NCBI GenBank assembly: GCA_947385955.1
Contig: CANDNA010000004.1
Span: forward strand, 1-64,000
Length of the DNA: 64,000 nt
Source: an uncultured Clostridia bacterium
Lineage (GTDB): Bacteria; Bacillota; Clostridia; Lachnospirales; Lachnospiraceae
Direction: 5' to 3'
Of this stretch, positions 63,036 to 64,000 are shown piece after piece. Within the stretch, counting starts at the first letter, position 1; each line of letters starts with the position of its first letter. The notes beneath the pieces were generated by a model. The model was given only the letters and a program-made list of their open reading frames with translations, was not told where the DNA came from and did not search any database. The translations under genes and the position numbers were made by a program.

Positions 63036-64000
63036 ACTCCGCCCTCTTTGCTGCTTTTGTCCCGGATCACCGTATTAAAATAGGCTTTTACCTTTTCCAG
63101 ATCCTCTTTGTTTTCTTTGGACACAGCCCCCACCAGATTCTGTACCAGAGCATCCACGCTGATACTGCCGTTTCCGTAATAATAACCGGTAATCATCGTC
63201 TGATAATAGACGGAAACGGCTTCTGCTGTACTCATCACCGCCGTCGGTTTGTCAATTCTGTGCCCGTAGGAAGAAATCCCCTCCCGCAGCTCATGATATG
63301 TAGAGGCCAGAATCTCTGCCACATCTTCATCTGCCTGCATCTGTATATGAGCCTCTTTTGCCAGGGCATTCACTTCATTTTGGATGATCTGTTTTTCCAG
63401 TGCAGCTTCCCGCACCGGCATCACAGTTTCAAAATTAAAACGGCGTTTCAGTGCGCTGCTCATCTCATTGACACCTTTATCTCTTGTATTTGCCGTTCCG
63501 ATTACATTGAATCCCGGACGGGCAAATAAAAAACCATCCTCTTCCAGTTCCGGTACATTCAGCACCTTGTCACTGAGCACACTGATCAGGCTGTCCTGTA
63601 TCTCTGCCGGTGTTCTGGTAATTTCCTCAAACCGGGTAATCACCCCTTTTTCCATCCCTATGTACAACGGTGCGGGAACCAGTGCTTCCCGTACCGGCCC
63701 TTTGGCCAGCAGCAGCGCATAATTCCAGGAATATTTTATCATATCCTCTGTGGTACCTGCAGTCCCCTGAATCGTATTGGTGCTGACGCCGCTGACGGCC
63801 GCCGACAGCAGCTCCGAAAGCATTGTTTTGGCCGTACCCGGCTCTCCCACCAGCATCAGGCCCCGGTTGCCTGCCAATGTAATAATACACCGCTCCACCA
63901 GTGCATCATTTCCAAAATATTTTTTTTGGATCTGATAAGATCTGCCATTGTATTCAATCGCCTCCCGGCTCCCCAGAATAAACGTCCTGACAGCCTTAGG
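62996..64000 (-). CDS. MoxR-type AAA+ ATPase, N-terminus beyond the window
   Basis: 334 residues are visible and the frame is open to the last base. Walker A is VGEPGTAKTM. The Walker B region reads GVITRFEEITRTPAEIQDSLI where MoxR proteins usually have FIDEINRAPP, so the first acid is Glu instead of Asp. Sensor 1 is VIGTANTRDKGVNEMSSALKRRFN. MoxR ATPases remodel or mature protein complexes with a VWA partner, here the gene two places downstream. First gene of the cassette seen here; its promoter is outside. E. coli YehL is the likely counterpart, from memory. Confidence 0.93.
   Translation of the reverse strand, partial: PKAVRTFILGSREAIEYNGRSYQIQKKYFGNDALVERCIITLAGNRGLMLVGEPGTAKTMLSELLSAAVSGVSTNTIQGTAGTTEDMIKYSWNYALLLAKGPVREALVPAPLYIGMEKGVITRFEEITRTPAEIQDSLISVLSDKVLNVPELEEDGFLFARPGFNVIGTANTRDKGVNEMSSALKRRFNFETVMPVREAALEKQIIQNEVNALAKEAHIQMQADEDVAEILASTYHELREGISSYGHRIDKPTAVMSTAEAVSVYYQTMITGYYYGNGSISVDALVQNLVGAVSKENKEDLEKVKAYFNTVIRDKSSKEGGVWKQYYEAKKWLK

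Noticed and set aside
1-64000. tRNA, rRNA, transposase or prophage genes
   Set aside because: I looked for conserved tRNA arms, rRNA segments and DDE or phage motifs and saw none.

Overview
The window is chromosomal DNA from a low-to-mid GC, Gram-positive, spore-forming member of the Clostridia, most likely the family Lachnospiraceae. The evidence is gene content and order: the yicC-remA-gmk-rpoZ-rimO-pgsA-cinA run near recA-recX and rny, the nudF-spoIIM-xerD cluster, a SpoVB-like flippase, a TTGACA-N17-TATAAT promoter style with GGAGG ribosome sites, and a Firmicutes-type LexA box at recA. I cannot name a genus. No tRNA, rRNA, CRISPR array, transposase or phage structural gene is visible. 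About four fifths of the genes lie on the minus strand.

Layout, left to right. 1-3460: rnr (running off the left edge), secG and eno, with a 114-bp element bounded by 15-bp inverted repeats between rnr and secG. 3617-5322: an AT-rich two-gene islet, a DUF262 protein and a HEPN-domain nuclease, which looks like a small defence or toxin-antitoxin module. 5647-9185: a self-regulated GntR/ABC transporter operon with promoter, operator and terminator. 9235-12774: a giant membrane protein with an internal tandem duplication. 12814-24816: glycolytic genes (gpmI, tpiA, pgk, gap) interspersed with a CDF transporter, lipoproteins, thiN, a two-gene chromate-type transporter, a zinc metallopeptidase, a nicotinamidase and a VanZ protein. 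25223-34181: a HisJ-type phosphatase, a large fused FAD/rhodanese/sulfite-reductase/ferredoxin enzyme, the nifS-nifU-mnmA sulfur-transfer operon, a SpoVB-like flippase and DAHP synthase. 34204-37695: the aminotransferase-nudF-spoIIM-xerD group. 37860-37970: a 36-residue membrane peptide with its own promoter-like and ribosome-binding signals. 38106-50599: rny, recX, recA, cinA, pgsA, rimO, rpoZ, gmk, remA and yicC, interrupted by a Crp/MATE pair and by a zinc-ribbon protein with a 12-residue repeat. 50676-53691: a MarR/MATE operon diverging from a secreted SGNH hydrolase.

The right end (53822-64000) is the most interesting part: five tightly packed genes on the minus strand encoding a MoxR-type AAA+ ATPase (its N-terminus lies off the window), a DUF5682 protein, a VWA-domain protein, a protein with two SWIM zinc motifs and a DUF4132 protein. 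Neighbouring genes overlap or lie 3 nt apart, so the products probably work together. The domain set resembles, from memory, the uncharacterised Escherichia coli yehL/yehM/yehP/yehQ and yehI genes. Its function is unknown; a chaperone-like or conflict-system role is an inference from the MoxR-VWA pairing.

The housekeeping genes serve glycolysis (gap, pgk, tpiA, gpmI, eno), RNA turnover (rnr, rny, yicC), translation and tRNA thiolation (nifS, nifU, mnmA, rimO), recombination and the SOS response (recA, recX, xerD), and sporulation (spoIIM and the SpoVB-like protein).
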